Shown one piece after another: positions 7,398-16,150 of a stretch of DNA of 22,864 bases (positions within the stretch are counted from its first letter, which is position 1; each line of letters begins with the position of its first letter). Below the pieces are notes generated by a model. It saw only the letters and a program-made list of their open reading frames with translations. It did no database searches and was not told the DNA's origin. The DNA is taken from positions 1 through 22,864 of the forward strand of contig JANYBU010000358.1 of the NCBI GenBank assembly GCA_025360665.1. The letters run 5' to 3'. The translations under genes and the position numbers were made by a program. Origin of the DNA: Nitrospira sp. Lineage in GTDB: Bacteria > Nitrospirota > Nitrospiria > Nitrospirales > Nitrospiraceae.

Positions 7398-9383
7398 ATG
7401 AGCAATGGGGATCTCAACTGGATTGCCAACTTCATTTGGGGCATCGCTGATGATGTGCTCCGCGACCTCTATGTGCGAGGCAAATACCGCGACGTTATCC
7501 TGCCAATGACCGTCCTGCGTCGTCTCGACGCCTTGCTTGAGCCTGCGAAGAAGGCCGTGCTCGACATGAAAAAGTCGCTCGACAAGGCCAAGATTGTCCA
7601 CCAAGACCAGGCATTGCGCCAGGCCGCCGGTCAGGCCTTCTACAACACGTCCAAGTTCACGCTGCGCGACCTGAAGGCTCGCGCCAGTCAGCAGCAACTC
7701 AAGGCCGACTTCGAGGCTTACCTCGATGGTTTCTCGCCGAACGTCCAGGACATTCTTGAGAAGTTCGAGTTCCGCAACCAGATCCCTCGCCTGTCCAAGG
7801 CCGATGCGCTCGGTACGCTGATCGAGAAGCTTCTTTCTCCCGATATCAACCTGAGCCCCAACCTGGTCCTGAACAATGACGGTTCGGTGAAGCACGCTGG
7901 TCTCGATAATCATGCGATGGGCACGATCTTTGAGGAACTGGTTCGTCGCTTCAATGAAGAGAACAACGAGGAAGCCGGTGAGCACTGGACGCCGCGCGAT
8001 GCCGTCAAGCTCATGGCGAAGCTCATCTTCCTGCCCATCGCCGACCGAATCGAGTCAGGCACCTACTTACTATATGACGGCGCCTGCGGTACGGGTGGCA
8101 TGTTGACCGTGGCCGAGGAGACGTTGCAGCAACTCGCCAAAGAACATCGCAAGCAGGTGGCCACGCATCTCTACGGACAAGAGATCAACTCCGAGACCTA
8201 CGCCATCGCTAAAGCCGACCTTCTGCTGAAGGGCGAGGGTGAGGCAGCGGACAACATTGTCGGCGGGCCGGAGTACTCCACGCTCTCCAATGATGCCTTC
8301 CCCTCGCGCGAGTTCGACTTCATGCTCTCTAACCCGCCATACGGAAAAAGCTGGAAGAGCGACCTTGAACGTCTGGGTGGTAAAGACGGCCTCAAGGACC
8401 CGCGGTTCGTCATCCAGCATGCGGGCGATTCCGAGTACTCGTTAATCACACGTTCGAGCGATGGCCAGCTGTTGTTCCTTGCGAACATGCTGTCGAAGAT
8501 GAAACAGAAGACCAAGCTCGGGAGCCGTATCGCCGAGGTGCATAATGGTTCGTCGCTCTTCACCGGCGATGCCGGTCAGGGCGAAAGCAACATTCGCCGC
8601 TGGATCATCGAGAAGGACTGGCTGGAAGCCATTGTCGCCCTGCCGCTGAACATGTTCTACAACACCGGCATCGCGACCTACATTTGGGTACTCACCAATC
8701 GGAAACCCGAGCATCGCAAGGGCAAGGTTCAACTCATCGACGCGACGCAATGGTACAAGCCGCTTCGTAAAAACCTCGGCAAGAAGAACTGCGAACTGTC
8801 GGAAGAAGACATCCAGCGCATCTGCCAAACCTTCCTGGACTTCAAAGAGACCGAGCAATCGAAGATTTTCCCCAACGCCGCCTTCGGCTATTGGAAAGTG
8901 ACGGTCGAACGTCCGCTACGCCTTAAGGGAATCGATCCGAACCGCGCTTACAGCCCCAAAGAGATCAAGGCGCTCAAGGAGACGTCGGAACGCAACGAGA
9001 AGGCCCCTCCGGTCGTGACGAAAATCCACAAGCTTACGAAGACCAAGGCTGACCCGCTACGAGGACTGTTTGAAACGACAATCAATGGCAAGAGTTGCGT
9101 CGTCGAATACGAGCCCGACAGCGAGCTGCGAGATACTGAACAGATCCCGTTACTGGAAGAAGGCGGCATCGAAGCCTTTCTCCGCCGCGAAGTGCTGCCC
9201 CACGCGACCGACGCCTGGTACAACCCTGAAAGCATCAAGACCGGCTACGAGATCAGCTTCACCCGCTACTTCTACAAGCCGCAGCCGCTGCGCACGCTGG
9301 AGGATATTCGCGCCGACATCCTGGCAATGGAGAGAGAGACCGAAGGGCTGCTAGGCGAGATCATCGGGGGAGGTCCGGCGTGA
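7398..9383 (+). CDS. hsdM: Type I restriction-modification DNA methyltransferase subunit HsdM
   Basis: This 661-aa adenine-N6 methyltransferase subunit uses S-adenosylmethionine and, with HsdS, protects host DNA. The helical HsdM N-terminal domain covers roughly residues 8-165 (FIWGIADDVLRDLYVRGKYRD is typical). The SAM-binding motif I is seen as DGACGTGG at 227-234 and the catalytic motif IV as NPPY at 312-315; GEHWTPRDAV near 194-203 is also characteristic. It is longer than the common ~500-aa HsdM because of a C-terminal extension (about 500-661). The stop overlaps the next gene's GTG by 4 nt, and the gene is first in the run. Confidence 0.95.
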   Translation: MSNGDLNWIANFIWGIADDVLRDLYVRGKYRDVILPMTVLRRLDALLEPAKKAVLDMKKSLDKAKIVHQDQALRQAAGQAFYNTSKFTLRDLKARASQQQLKADFEAYLDGFSPNVQDILEKFEFRNQIPRLSKADALGTLIEKLLSPDINLSPNLVLNNDGSVKHAGLDNHAMGTIFEELVRRFNEENNEEAGEHWTPRDAVKLMAKLIFLPIADRIESGTYLLYDGACGTGGMLTVAEETLQQLAKEHRKQVATHLYGQEINSETYAIAKADLLLKGEGEAADNIVGGPEYSTLSNDAFPSREFDFMLSNPPYGKSWKSDLERLGGKDGLKDPRFVIQHAGDSEYSLITRSSDGQLLFLANMLSKMKQKTKLGSRIAEVHNGSSLFTGDAGQGESNIRRWIIEKDWLEAIVALPLNMFYNTGIATYIWVLTNRKPEHRKGKVQLIDATQWYKPLRKNLGKKNCELSEEDIQRICQTFLDFKETEQSKIFPNAAFGYWKVTVERPLRLKGIDPNRAYSPKEIKALKETSERNEKAPPVVTKIHKLTKTKADPLRGLFETTINGKSCVVEYEPDSELRDTEQIPLLEEGGIEAFLRREVLPHATDAWYNPESIKTGYEISFTRYFYKPQPLRTLEDIRADILAMERETEGLLGEIIGGGPA

Positions 9384-10480
9384 AGAAGCCGCTCCGGAAA
9401 CGAAAGAGCGTTGCGGGGAAAGCTATCGCATCGGCTCCGGTCGAGGCCTCCTTTGCCGCGATCGTCGGCATGATTCAGGCCGCCAAGCAGCGGACATACC
9501 AGGCGGTAAACACGGAACTCGTCAGTCTGTATTGGCAGATCGGTGAGTACATTAGCCGCAAGCTGGAGTCGGCAGAATGGGGCGATGGGGTGGTGGAGGA
9601 ACTGGCCCGTTATCTCGCCCGCACCCAGCCAGGCTTGCGCGGATTCACGCGGGCCAACTTGTTTAGGATGAGGCAGTTCTACGACACCTATCGCATGAAT
9701 AAGAAAGTCGCACCACTGGTGCGACAATTGCCCTGGACTCACAATCTGATCATCCTGAGCCAGTGCAAGATTGCCGCGGAGCGGGAGTTCTACCTTCGCA
9801 TGGCTGCTCGTGAACATTGGGGCAAGCGCGAACTGGAGCGGCAATTGCGCGGCGCCCTCTTCGAACGTGTCGTCCTTAACCCGACAAAGGTCTCACCAGC
9901 GGTGAGACAGTTGCACCCCTCGGCGCAGAGCCTCTTCAAAGACAGCTACGTGGTCGAGTTTCTCAATCTCCCCGATGGCCATGCCGAAGCCGATCTTCAT
10001 GACGGACTGGTGCAGAACCTGAAAACATTCCTCATCGAGCTCGGCCGGGACTTTTGCTTTGTAGGCTCGGAGTATCCGCTACAAGTGGGAGGCCGTGATT
10101 TCGCGCTCGATCTTCTGTTCTTCCATCGCGGCCTGAACTGCCTGGTGGCGATTGAACTCAAAGCCGACCGCTTCGAGCCGGAGTATCTCGGAAAACTCGA
10201 GTTCTACCTGGAAGCGCTTGACCGGGATGTGCGCAAGCCCCACGAGCGTCCGTCCATCGGTGTGCTGCTGTGCGCCACCAAAGACAGCGAGGTCGTCGAA
10301 TACGCGCTCAGCCGTGCCCTCTCTCCGGCGCTCATCGCCGAATATCAGACTCAGTTGCCCGACAAAACGCTGCTGCAAGCCAAGCTGCACGAATTCTATG
10401 CCCTGAACGCGCCGGAAGAATCCGAAACGGTAGAACCTCCCGCCCGCCCCAGACGCCTGTACAAGGACAAGCGGACATGA
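9380..10480 (+). CDS. DUF1016 (YhcG-type) PDDEXK nuclease-family protein
   Basis: This 366-aa protein has two parts. An N-terminal YhcG/DUF1016 helical domain (about 25-180) includes YWQIGEYISRKL and FTRANLFRMRQFY. A C-terminal nuclease-like domain (about 185-345) has Asp244 in FALDLLFF and the Glu259-Leu-Lys261 pair in VAIELKA, which together form a D...ExK active-site pattern of the PD-(D/E)XK superfamily. It starts at GTG 9380, overlapping the hsdM stop by 4 nt, and its own stop overlaps the hsdS ATG. Its place inside a type I RM operon suggests a role in the same defence function; the target and whether it cuts DNA are unknown. Confidence 0.88.
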   Translation: MKKPLRKRKSVAGKAIASAPVEASFAAIVGMIQAAKQRTYQAVNTELVSLYWQIGEYISRKLESAEWGDGVVEELARYLARTQPGLRGFTRANLFRMRQFYDTYRMNKKVAPLVRQLPWTHNLIILSQCKIAAEREFYLRMAAREHWGKRELERQLRGALFERVVLNPTKVSPAVRQLHPSAQSLFKDSYVVEFLNLPDGHAEADLHDGLVQNLKTFLIELGRDFCFVGSEYPLQVGGRDFALDLLFFHRGLNCLVAIELKADRFEPEYLGKLEFYLEALDRDVRKPHERPSIGVLLCATKDSEVVEYALSRALSPALIAEYQTQLPDKTLLQAKLHEFYALNAPEESETVEPPARPRRLYKDKRT

Positions 10481-11919
10481 TCGCCGACCTCAAGCCCTAT
10501 CCCGCCTACAAGGACTCCGGCGTGCCCTGGCTGGGTAAGGTGCCAGAGAAATGGGAAGTCTTACCCGCACTAGCCACGTACAAGCCAAAACTCGAAAAGA
10601 ATACTGGAATGGTTGAGAGGACCGTTCTTTCTCTTAGCTATGGCCGCATCATCGTGAAACCGGCAGAAAAGCTACGCGGCCTCGTTCCCGAATCGTTCGA
10701 GACATATCAAATCGTCAATCCTGGAAACATCATTGTCCGCACGACCGATCTACAGAACGACCATACTAGCCTTCGGATAGGGCATTCTCGGAATCGCGGC
10801 ATTATCACCTCGGCCTACTTGTGTATAGAAACCACGGATCGGGTTTCGAACGAGTTTGGTTATCAGTTCCTCAACACCTATGACTTGCTCAAGATCATTT
10901 ATGGCTTTGGTTCAGGCCTTCGTCAGAACTTAGACTTTGTGGATATCAAGCGCATGCCGGTATTGGTTCCGCCGAAGGACGAACAATCCTCCATCGTCCG
11001 ATTTCTCGACCACGCCGACCGGCGCATCAGGCGGTACATCCTCGCCAAGCAGAAACTGATCAAGCTACTGGAGGAGCAGAAGCAGGCCATCATCCACCGC
11101 GCCGTCACCCGAGGCCTCGACCCGAACATCCGTCTCAAGCCATCCGGCATCCCCTGGCTCGGTGACGTGCCGGAGCATTGGGAGGTACGGAAGCTCGGCC
11201 AGATAGCGGTTTCGTTCCGCACTGGCCCTTTTGGTAGCATCCTGCATCAGTCCGACTACATCGAGGGAGGGACGCCGCTCATCAACCCGACGCACATGAT
11301 ATGCGGACGTATCGTCGAGAACACGCGATGCAGTGTGCCGCCTGCCGTGGTAGATCGGTTGTCGAATTACCGTTTGGAGAAGCATGACCTAATCTTCTCG
11401 CGGCGTGGCGAGCTTGGTCGCTGTGCTCTTGTGCAAGATCGCGAGGTCGGGTGGCTCTGTGGGACTTGCAGTATCCGCGTTCGCGTCGCTTATGACGTAA
11501 TTGAGCCTGCGTATCTGATTCAGGCGCTGCAGGTTCGATGGGTTGGCGAGTACCTCTCGCTCTTCTCCGTTGGTGCGACGATGGAAAGTCTCAATACCGG
11601 AATTCTCAAGGGAATCCCGGTGCTCATACCTCCTGTCAGCGAACAGCGGCAACTGTTGGAAAGGATTGATCAAGAGGTTCGAAATATTGACTGTGCCACA
11701 GCGGACTCCGAACGCGAAATCTCCCTCCTCCGCGAATATCGCACCCGCCTGATCGTCGACGTGGTGACCGGCAAGCTGGACGTGCGAGCGGCAGCGGCTA
11801 AGTTGCCGGAAGAAACTGATGAGCCCGAACCCCTTGATGGCGTAGAGGCTCTTGTTGAGGGTGACGAGGACATCGAAGACGCGGACCTCGACGCGGTGAC
11901 CGAGGAGGCCGAGGTGTGA
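10477..11919 (+). CDS. hsdS: Type I restriction-modification specificity subunit HsdS
   Basis: This 480-aa protein carries two target-recognition half-domains, each opening with the same motif: SGVPWLGKVPEKWEV near residues 14-28 and SGIPWLGDVPEHWEV near 223-237. Each is followed by a variable region and a helical spacer with LLEEQKQAIIHRAVTRGLD and LLREYRTRLIVDVVTGKLD. HsdS sets which bipartite DNA site the complex methylates or restricts. The ATG at 10477 (ATGA overlap with the preceding stop) is the likely start; the longer frame from 10270 lies inside the nuclease gene. A highly acidic tail (EEPLDGV...EDADLDAVTEEAEV pattern, about the last 38 residues) is unusual. Confidence 0.93.
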   Translation: MIADLKPYPAYKDSGVPWLGKVPEKWEVLPALATYKPKLEKNTGMVERTVLSLSYGRIIVKPAEKLRGLVPESFETYQIVNPGNIIVRTTDLQNDHTSLRIGHSRNRGIITSAYLCIETTDRVSNEFGYQFLNTYDLLKIIYGFGSGLRQNLDFVDIKRMPVLVPPKDEQSSIVRFLDHADRRIRRYILAKQKLIKLLEEQKQAIIHRAVTRGLDPNIRLKPSGIPWLGDVPEHWEVRKLGQIAVSFRTGPFGSILHQSDYIEGGTPLINPTHMICGRIVENTRCSVPPAVVDRLSNYRLEKHDLIFSRRGELGRCALVQDREVGWLCGTCSIRVRVAYDVIEPAYLIQALQVRWVGEYLSLFSVGATMESLNTGILKGIPVLIPPVSEQRQLLERIDQEVRNIDCATADSEREISLLREYRTRLIVDVVTGKLDVRAAAAKLPEETDEPEPLDGVEALVEGDEDIEDADLDAVTEEAEV

Positions 11920-14900
11920 AAACGGACACCAGCGAGAAGGGTCTCGAAAGCCTCATCGTCGCAGCAATGACCGGCCAACCGTCGAGCGAGCCGCCGCTGC
12001 CCGGGAAGGGCATCGGTCTAATTCGAGCCCGGTACGGAGGAACAGGGTGGATCCTCGGCCAGGCGCAAGACTACGACCGCGAGTTCTGCGTCGATCTCCC
12101 ACAACTTCGTACTTTCCTAAGCACAACCCAGCCACAGGTTATCGAGGCGCTTGACTTAGAACATGACAGTCCCACGAGGCGCAAGTTTCTGGCTCGACTC
12201 CAGGGCGAAATCAGTAAGCGTGGGATCATTGATGTGCTCCGTCATGGCGTAAAGGACGGCCCGCATCATAACGATCTATTCTTCGGCACGCCCTCATTGG
12301 GCAACGAGAAGGCACAGGGGCTTTACGAGGCTAACCGCTTTAGTGTCACCCGCCAGCTTCGCTACAGCCGCGATGAAACACAGCGCGCCTTAGACCTCGG
12401 TCTCTTCATCAACGGCCTTCCGATCGCCACATTCGAGCTGAAGAACAGCTTGACGAAGCAGACTGTCGAGGATGCGGTGGAGCAGTACAAGCGTGACCGT
12501 GACCCACGCGAGAAACTTTTCGAATTCGGGCGCTGCGTTGTGCACTTGGCCTTGGATGATCACGAGGTGCGGTTCTGCACTCATCTGAAGGGGAAAAGCT
12601 CGTGGTTCCTTCCCTTCAATCAAGGTTGGAACGATGGAGCCGGTAACCCGCCGAATCCGAACGGCATCAAGACCGACTATCTTTGGAAGCGAGTTCTGAC
12701 TGGCGATGGACTTACCGACATCCTGGAGAATTACGCCCAGGTGGTAGAGGAAAAGAACGAGAAGACTGGCAGAAAAAAGGCGGTGCAGATATGGCCACGC
12801 TACCACCAGCTCGATGTGGTGCGGAAGCTCTTAGCGGACGCACGTCAGCATGGCGCGGGCCTGCGCTATCTTATCCAGCACTCGGCGGGTAGTGGAAAAT
12901 CAAACTCCATCGCCTGGCTCGGCCATCAACTCATCGGATTACGCAAAGACGAGGCGCCGGTGTTCGACTCGATTATCGTCGTGACCGACCGAAAGATTCT
13001 CGACAAACAAATTCGCGACACCATTAAACAGTTTGCGCAGGTGGGTGCCACTGTCGGCCATGCGGAGCACTCCGGCGATCTCAAGAAGTTCATCGAGAGC
13101 GGCAAGAAGATCATCATCTCCACGGTACAAAAGTTTCCGTTCATCCTCGATGAAATCGGCAACGAGCAGCGTGGGCGACGATTCGCGATCATCATCGATG
13201 AGGCACACTCGAGCCAGGGCGGCAAGACCTCTGCGGCGCTCAGCATGGTCCTTTCTGCAGCGGGCGCTGAAGAGGACGATGAGACCACGGAAGACCGCAT
13301 CAACCGGATTATGGAGGCCAAGAAGCTCCTGCCGAACGCGAGCTATTTTGCTTTCACTGCCACGCCGAAAAACAAGACGCTTGAGATATTCGGAGAGCCG
13401 TACGACGAAGGTGGGCAGACCAAACACCGGCCCTTTCACAGCTATACGATGAAGCAGGCGATTCAGGAAGGCTTCATCCTCGACGTGCTCAAGCACTACA
13501 CCCCGGTTGAGAGCTACTACAAGCTCATAAAGAAGGTAGAAGGCGACCCAGAGTTCGATACCAAGCGCGCGAAGAAGAAGCTACGCCGCTACGTCGAGAG
13601 CCACGATCACGCCATTCGCCTCAAGGCTGAGATCATGGTGGATCACTTCCACGAGCAGGTGCTGGCGCTGAACAAGATCGGGGGGCAGGCACGGGCGATG
13701 GTGGTGACGAGCGGGATCGAGCGGGCCATCCAGTACCATCACGCCTTCCGCGACTATCTGACCGAGCGCAAAAGTCCGCACAAGGCCATTGTCGCCTTCT
13801 CGGGCGACCATGAGTACGGCGGCTCGAAGGTGACCGAGGCGTCGCTTAACGGTTTTCCGTCGAGCCAGATCGTGGACCAGATCCAGGAGGACCCGTACCG
13901 ATTTCTGATTTGCGCCGACAAGTTCCAAACTGGCTACGACGAACCGCTGTTGCACACGATGTATGTGGACAAGATCCTGTCTGGCATTAAGGCAGTACAG
14001 ACGTTGTCGCGGCTCAACCGTGCCCATCCGAAGAAGCACGATGTGTTCGTGCTCGATTTCATGAACGACAGCGATACAATTCAGAAAGCGTTCGCCGACT
14101 ACTACCGCACGACGATCCTGAGTGAAGAAACCGATCCGAACAAGTTGCACGACCTGAAAGCTGCACTTGATGGGTACCAAGTCTATGCAGCGGCGCAGAT
14201 CGACCAGCTTGTTGCGCTATACCTTGGCTGGGCCGACCGCGACAAGCTCGATCCGATCCTGGATGCCTGCGTCGCTGTCTATAAAGAACAGCTCAACGAG
14301 GACGGGCAGGTAGATTTTAAGGGCAAGGCCAAGGCGTTCACGCGTGCCTATGGCTTCCTCTCATCGATCCTGCCCTATACCAACGCCGAGTGGGAGAAGC
14401 TGTCGATCTTCCTAAACTTCCTTGTGCCCAAGCTGCCGGCACCAAAGGAGCAAGATCTCTCGAAGGGGATCCTCGAAGCGATTGATATGGATAGTTATCG
14501 TGTCGAGAAGAAGGCGGTGATGAAGATCCAGCTACCTGATGCAGATGCGGAAATCGAGCCTGTACCGACGACTGGCGGCGGCCACAAGCCAGAGCCCGAA
14601 CTCGACCGGCTCTCCAATATCCTCAAGACCTTCAACGACCAATTCGGCAACATCCCATGGACCGACGCTGACCGGGTCCACAAGCTGATTACGGAAGAAA
14701 TCCCAGCCAAGGTTGCCGCCGACAGCGCCTATCAAAATGCTCGACAGCACTCCGATAAACAAAACGCCCGGATTGAACATGACAAGGCGCTACGAAAAGT
14801 CATGACGGACTTGCTCTCGGACCACACCCAGCTATTCAAGGAGTTTCAGGATAACGACAGCTTCAAGAGGTGGCTCTCGGACACGATTTTCAACGTTACG

Positions 14901-14927
14901 TATCGCAAACCAGAGGCTAATCCATGA
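11916..14927 (+). CDS. hsdR: Type I restriction endonuclease/translocase subunit HsdR
   Basis: This 1003-aa motor and nuclease subunit pulls DNA through the complex and cleaves unmethylated DNA away from the site. The N-terminal PD-(D/E)XK nuclease shows Asp160 (RALDLGLFINGLP) and Glu174-Leu-Lys176 in ATFELKNS. The SF2 helicase core has Walker A HSAGSGKS at 322-329, DEAH at 428-431 and a later SRLNRAHP motif. A C-terminal helical region that would contact HsdM follows. Start is GTG 11916, overlapping the hsdS stop by 4 nt; length and domain order are normal and all key residues are present, so the enzyme looks intact. Confidence 0.95.
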   Translation: MKTDTSEKGLESLIVAAMTGQPSSEPPLPGKGIGLIRARYGGTGWILGQAQDYDREFCVDLPQLRTFLSTTQPQVIEALDLEHDSPTRRKFLARLQGEISKRGIIDVLRHGVKDGPHHNDLFFGTPSLGNEKAQGLYEANRFSVTRQLRYSRDETQRALDLGLFINGLPIATFELKNSLTKQTVEDAVEQYKRDRDPREKLFEFGRCVVHLALDDHEVRFCTHLKGKSSWFLPFNQGWNDGAGNPPNPNGIKTDYLWKRVLTGDGLTDILENYAQVVEEKNEKTGRKKAVQIWPRYHQLDVVRKLLADARQHGAGLRYLIQHSAGSGKSNSIAWLGHQLIGLRKDEAPVFDSIIVVTDRKILDKQIRDTIKQFAQVGATVGHAEHSGDLKKFIESGKKIIISTVQKFPFILDEIGNEQRGRRFAIIIDEAHSSQGGKTSAALSMVLSAAGAEEDDETTEDRINRIMEAKKLLPNASYFAFTATPKNKTLEIFGEPYDEGGQTKHRPFHSYTMKQAIQEGFILDVLKHYTPVESYYKLIKKVEGDPEFDTKRAKKKLRRYVESHDHAIRLKAEIMVDHFHEQVLALNKIGGQARAMVVTSGIERAIQYHHAFRDYLTERKSPHKAIVAFSGDHEYGGSKVTEASLNGFPSSQIVDQIQEDPYRFLICADKFQTGYDEPLLHTMYVDKILSGIKAVQTLSRLNRAHPKKHDVFVLDFMNDSDTIQKAFADYYRTTILSEETDPNKLHDLKAALDGYQVYAAAQIDQLVALYLGWADRDKLDPILDACVAVYKEQLNEDGQVDFKGKAKAFTRAYGFLSSILPYTNAEWEKLSIFLNFLVPKLPAPKEQDLSKGILEAIDMDSYRVEKKAVMKIQLPDADAEIEPVPTTGGGHKPEPELDRLSNILKTFNDQFGNIPWTDADRVHKLITEEIPAKVAADSAYQNARQHSDKQNARIEHDKALRKVMTDLLSDHTQLFKEFQDNDSFKRWLSDTIFNVTYRKPEANP

Positions 14928-15136
14928 AAATATCATTTGTTTTGGGGGATAAATATGTTTCAGGAACCATTGTCTTCTATCGAGTGACATCATCGACAAT
15001 CCCGAAGAGGCTCTGGAACAATTTCAAGCTAACCAAGTCCGAATTGCCGACCGATTGGGGTAGAGCGGTCCGCGTTAAGCTCTCGTTCGGTACACCAAGA
15101 ACATTCAGGATCAAGGAGGTCCCATGTCCATTGTGA
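14924..15136 (+). CDS. Hypothetical protein (70 aa), last ORF of the RM run
   Basis: Its ATG overlaps the hsdR stop by 4 nt (ATGA), exactly like every other junction in the operon, which is the main reason to list it. The product is basic and strand-like (MKISFVLGDKYVSGTIVFYR, later AVRVKLSFGTPRTFRIKEV) and I recognise no family. Its 3' end overlaps the ribosome site and first codons of the lipoprotein gene in another frame. It could be a small accessory protein, a truncated gene, or chance. Confidence 0.35.
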   Translation: MKISFVLGDKYVSGTIVFYRVTSSTIPKRLWNNFKLTKSELPTDWGRAVRVKLSFGTPRTFRIKEVPCPL

Positions 15137-15303
15137 CGGCGGTAGTCCTCTTAACAGTCTTGTTCGCCGTGACCGGCTGCGCGGCCTCCAGCCCTCCTTC
15201 CGCCGCGAAGCAGGAGGCAGACAAAAAAGATTCCACCAAGAAAGTCATCACACACGATGAACGGAAGGCAATGAATGAGGAAAGCCCGAACGCCGTTCGT
15301 TAG
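15124..15303 (+). CDS. Small predicted lipoprotein (59 aa)
   Basis: A strong AAGGAGG ribosome site precedes ATG 15124. The protein begins with a hydrophobic signal sequence (SIVTAVVLLTVLFAV) and a lipobox VTGC with Cys19 as the lipidated residue. The 40-residue mature part is Lys- and Asp/Glu-rich (KQEADKKDSTKKVITHDERK) and likely unstructured. It would be tethered to a membrane on the periplasmic side. Function is unknown; it follows the RM operon but its own ribosome site and topic suggest it is separate. Confidence 0.7.
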   Translation: MSIVTAVVLLTVLFAVTGCAASSPPSAAKQEADKKDSTKKVITHDERKAMNEESPNAVR

Positions 15304-15347
15304 GCCGGGAACCCCTGCGTTTTCGGTTGCAACAGGGGGCTGGGTGG

Positions 15348-15464
15348 ACTGGTTTATCTGGTCTATTTGGTCTGTCTTGTTGGCCGGACAGGCCAACCCA
15401 CAGGCGAACCAAAGAAACTAGAGAAACCAGATAGACCAGACGAACCAAATGAACCAGATGAACA
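15348..15464. repeat. ACCAGA-family intergenic repeat, copy 3 (downstream flank of the RM cassette)
   Basis: The left arm has GGTTTATCTGGTCTATTTGG words, the centre TTGGCCGGACAGGCCAA, and the right arm ACCAGATAGACCAGACGAAC words. It lies in the opposite orientation to copy 2: 15357-15388 is the complement of 7210-7241 with one mismatch. Confidence 0.8.
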
Positions 15465-15580
15465 AGAGCGACGAGCGAGACGGGGAGGCCTGGTAGATTC
15501 CCAACTGCGCGTGTCACACGGAAGGTCAAGGCTAAGGTCGAGGTCGAGAAGACGCCGAGTCGGATTGATCGGGGCTCAAC

Positions 15581-15606
15581 CACAGGAGATCAACAGGCCC
15601 CATCCC
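15581..15606 (+). repeat. 26-bp direct repeat, copy 1
   Basis: It starts CACAGGAGATCAACAGGC and ends CCATCCC. It matches 16151-16176 at 24 of 26 positions, and the pair brackets the small membrane-protein gene. Confidence 0.7.
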
Positions 15607-15663
15607 ATTCCCCCCATTCCGTAGGATAGCGGTTCTCCCGGTCATGGTCGTACCCTGAGCCGT

Positions 15664-16116
15664 ATGACGGACAGGAATCGATCCATCGGGTGGCGAGCGA
15701 TTCTGCGAGGGGTCGCGATTGTGTATGGCACCACCTTTCTATCGGGGCTGGCGTTTGCCTTCGCCGGGATCACGCCACAGACCGATCAGGTTGCCTATTC
15801 CCTGCTCGCCCTGCTCACGGGTGCGGTGGGAGTGGCTCTCGCACTCAGGGTTGCTGATACCACGCGACTTTCGTATCTCGTGGCCATTGGTGTCGGTGTC
15901 TGGCTTCTGAGTGCGACCAGTGTTTTGCTCGGAGCACAGTCCTTGACCGGCTGGGTGAATAGCAGTGCCTTCATCGCGACGACGGTGATCCTCGGCCGAC
16001 TGTTGACCGGGATCAGCGTAGAAACTGTTCCAACACCTGCCATGTTGTATTCACTCCTCCCCCACAAGAACCACTCAGCCTTGCAGAAACGCCGAGCACG
16101 GCCATCACGCTTCTAG
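15664..16116 (+). CDS. Hypothetical membrane protein (150 aa)
   Basis: About four membrane-spanning segments are visible (VAIVYGTTFLSGLAFAFAG, VAYSLLALLTGAVGVALAL, LVAIGVGVWLLSATSVLLG, SSAFIATTVILGRLLTG), after a short charged N-terminus and before a basic tail rich in His and Arg. I recognise no domain. The ribosome site before ATG 15664 is weak. The gene stands alone between two near-identical 26-bp direct repeats, which suggests it may have been gained as a unit. Confidence 0.6.
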   Translation: MTDRNRSIGWRAILRGVAIVYGTTFLSGLAFAFAGITPQTDQVAYSLLALLTGAVGVALALRVADTTRLSYLVAIGVGVWLLSATSVLLGAQSLTGWVNSSAFIATTVILGRLLTGISVETVPTPAMLYSLLPHKNHSALQKRRARPSRF

Positions 16117-16150
16117 TCGGTCCCGCATTCACTCCCTTGCGTTGCGCGAG

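Larger units (their letters stand above)
15304..15663. other. Intergenic stretch holding repeats
   Basis: These 360 bases contain ACCAGA repeat copy 3, a GGTCAAGGCTAAGGTCGAGG stretch near 15523, and the first 26-bp direct repeat (15581-15606). No gene is supported. Confidence 0.6.

Noticed and set aside
7143..7985. 280-aa minus-strand open frame
   Set aside because: It reads antisense through hsdM and through the ACCAGA repeat, whose translation produces the Gly/Trp/Ser and Asp/Gln/Arg runs.
10270..10476. Longer N-terminus for HsdS
   Set aside because: The extra 69 residues lie inside the DUF1016 gene in another frame and are Arg-rich; the ATG at 10477 fits the overlap pattern and the family start.
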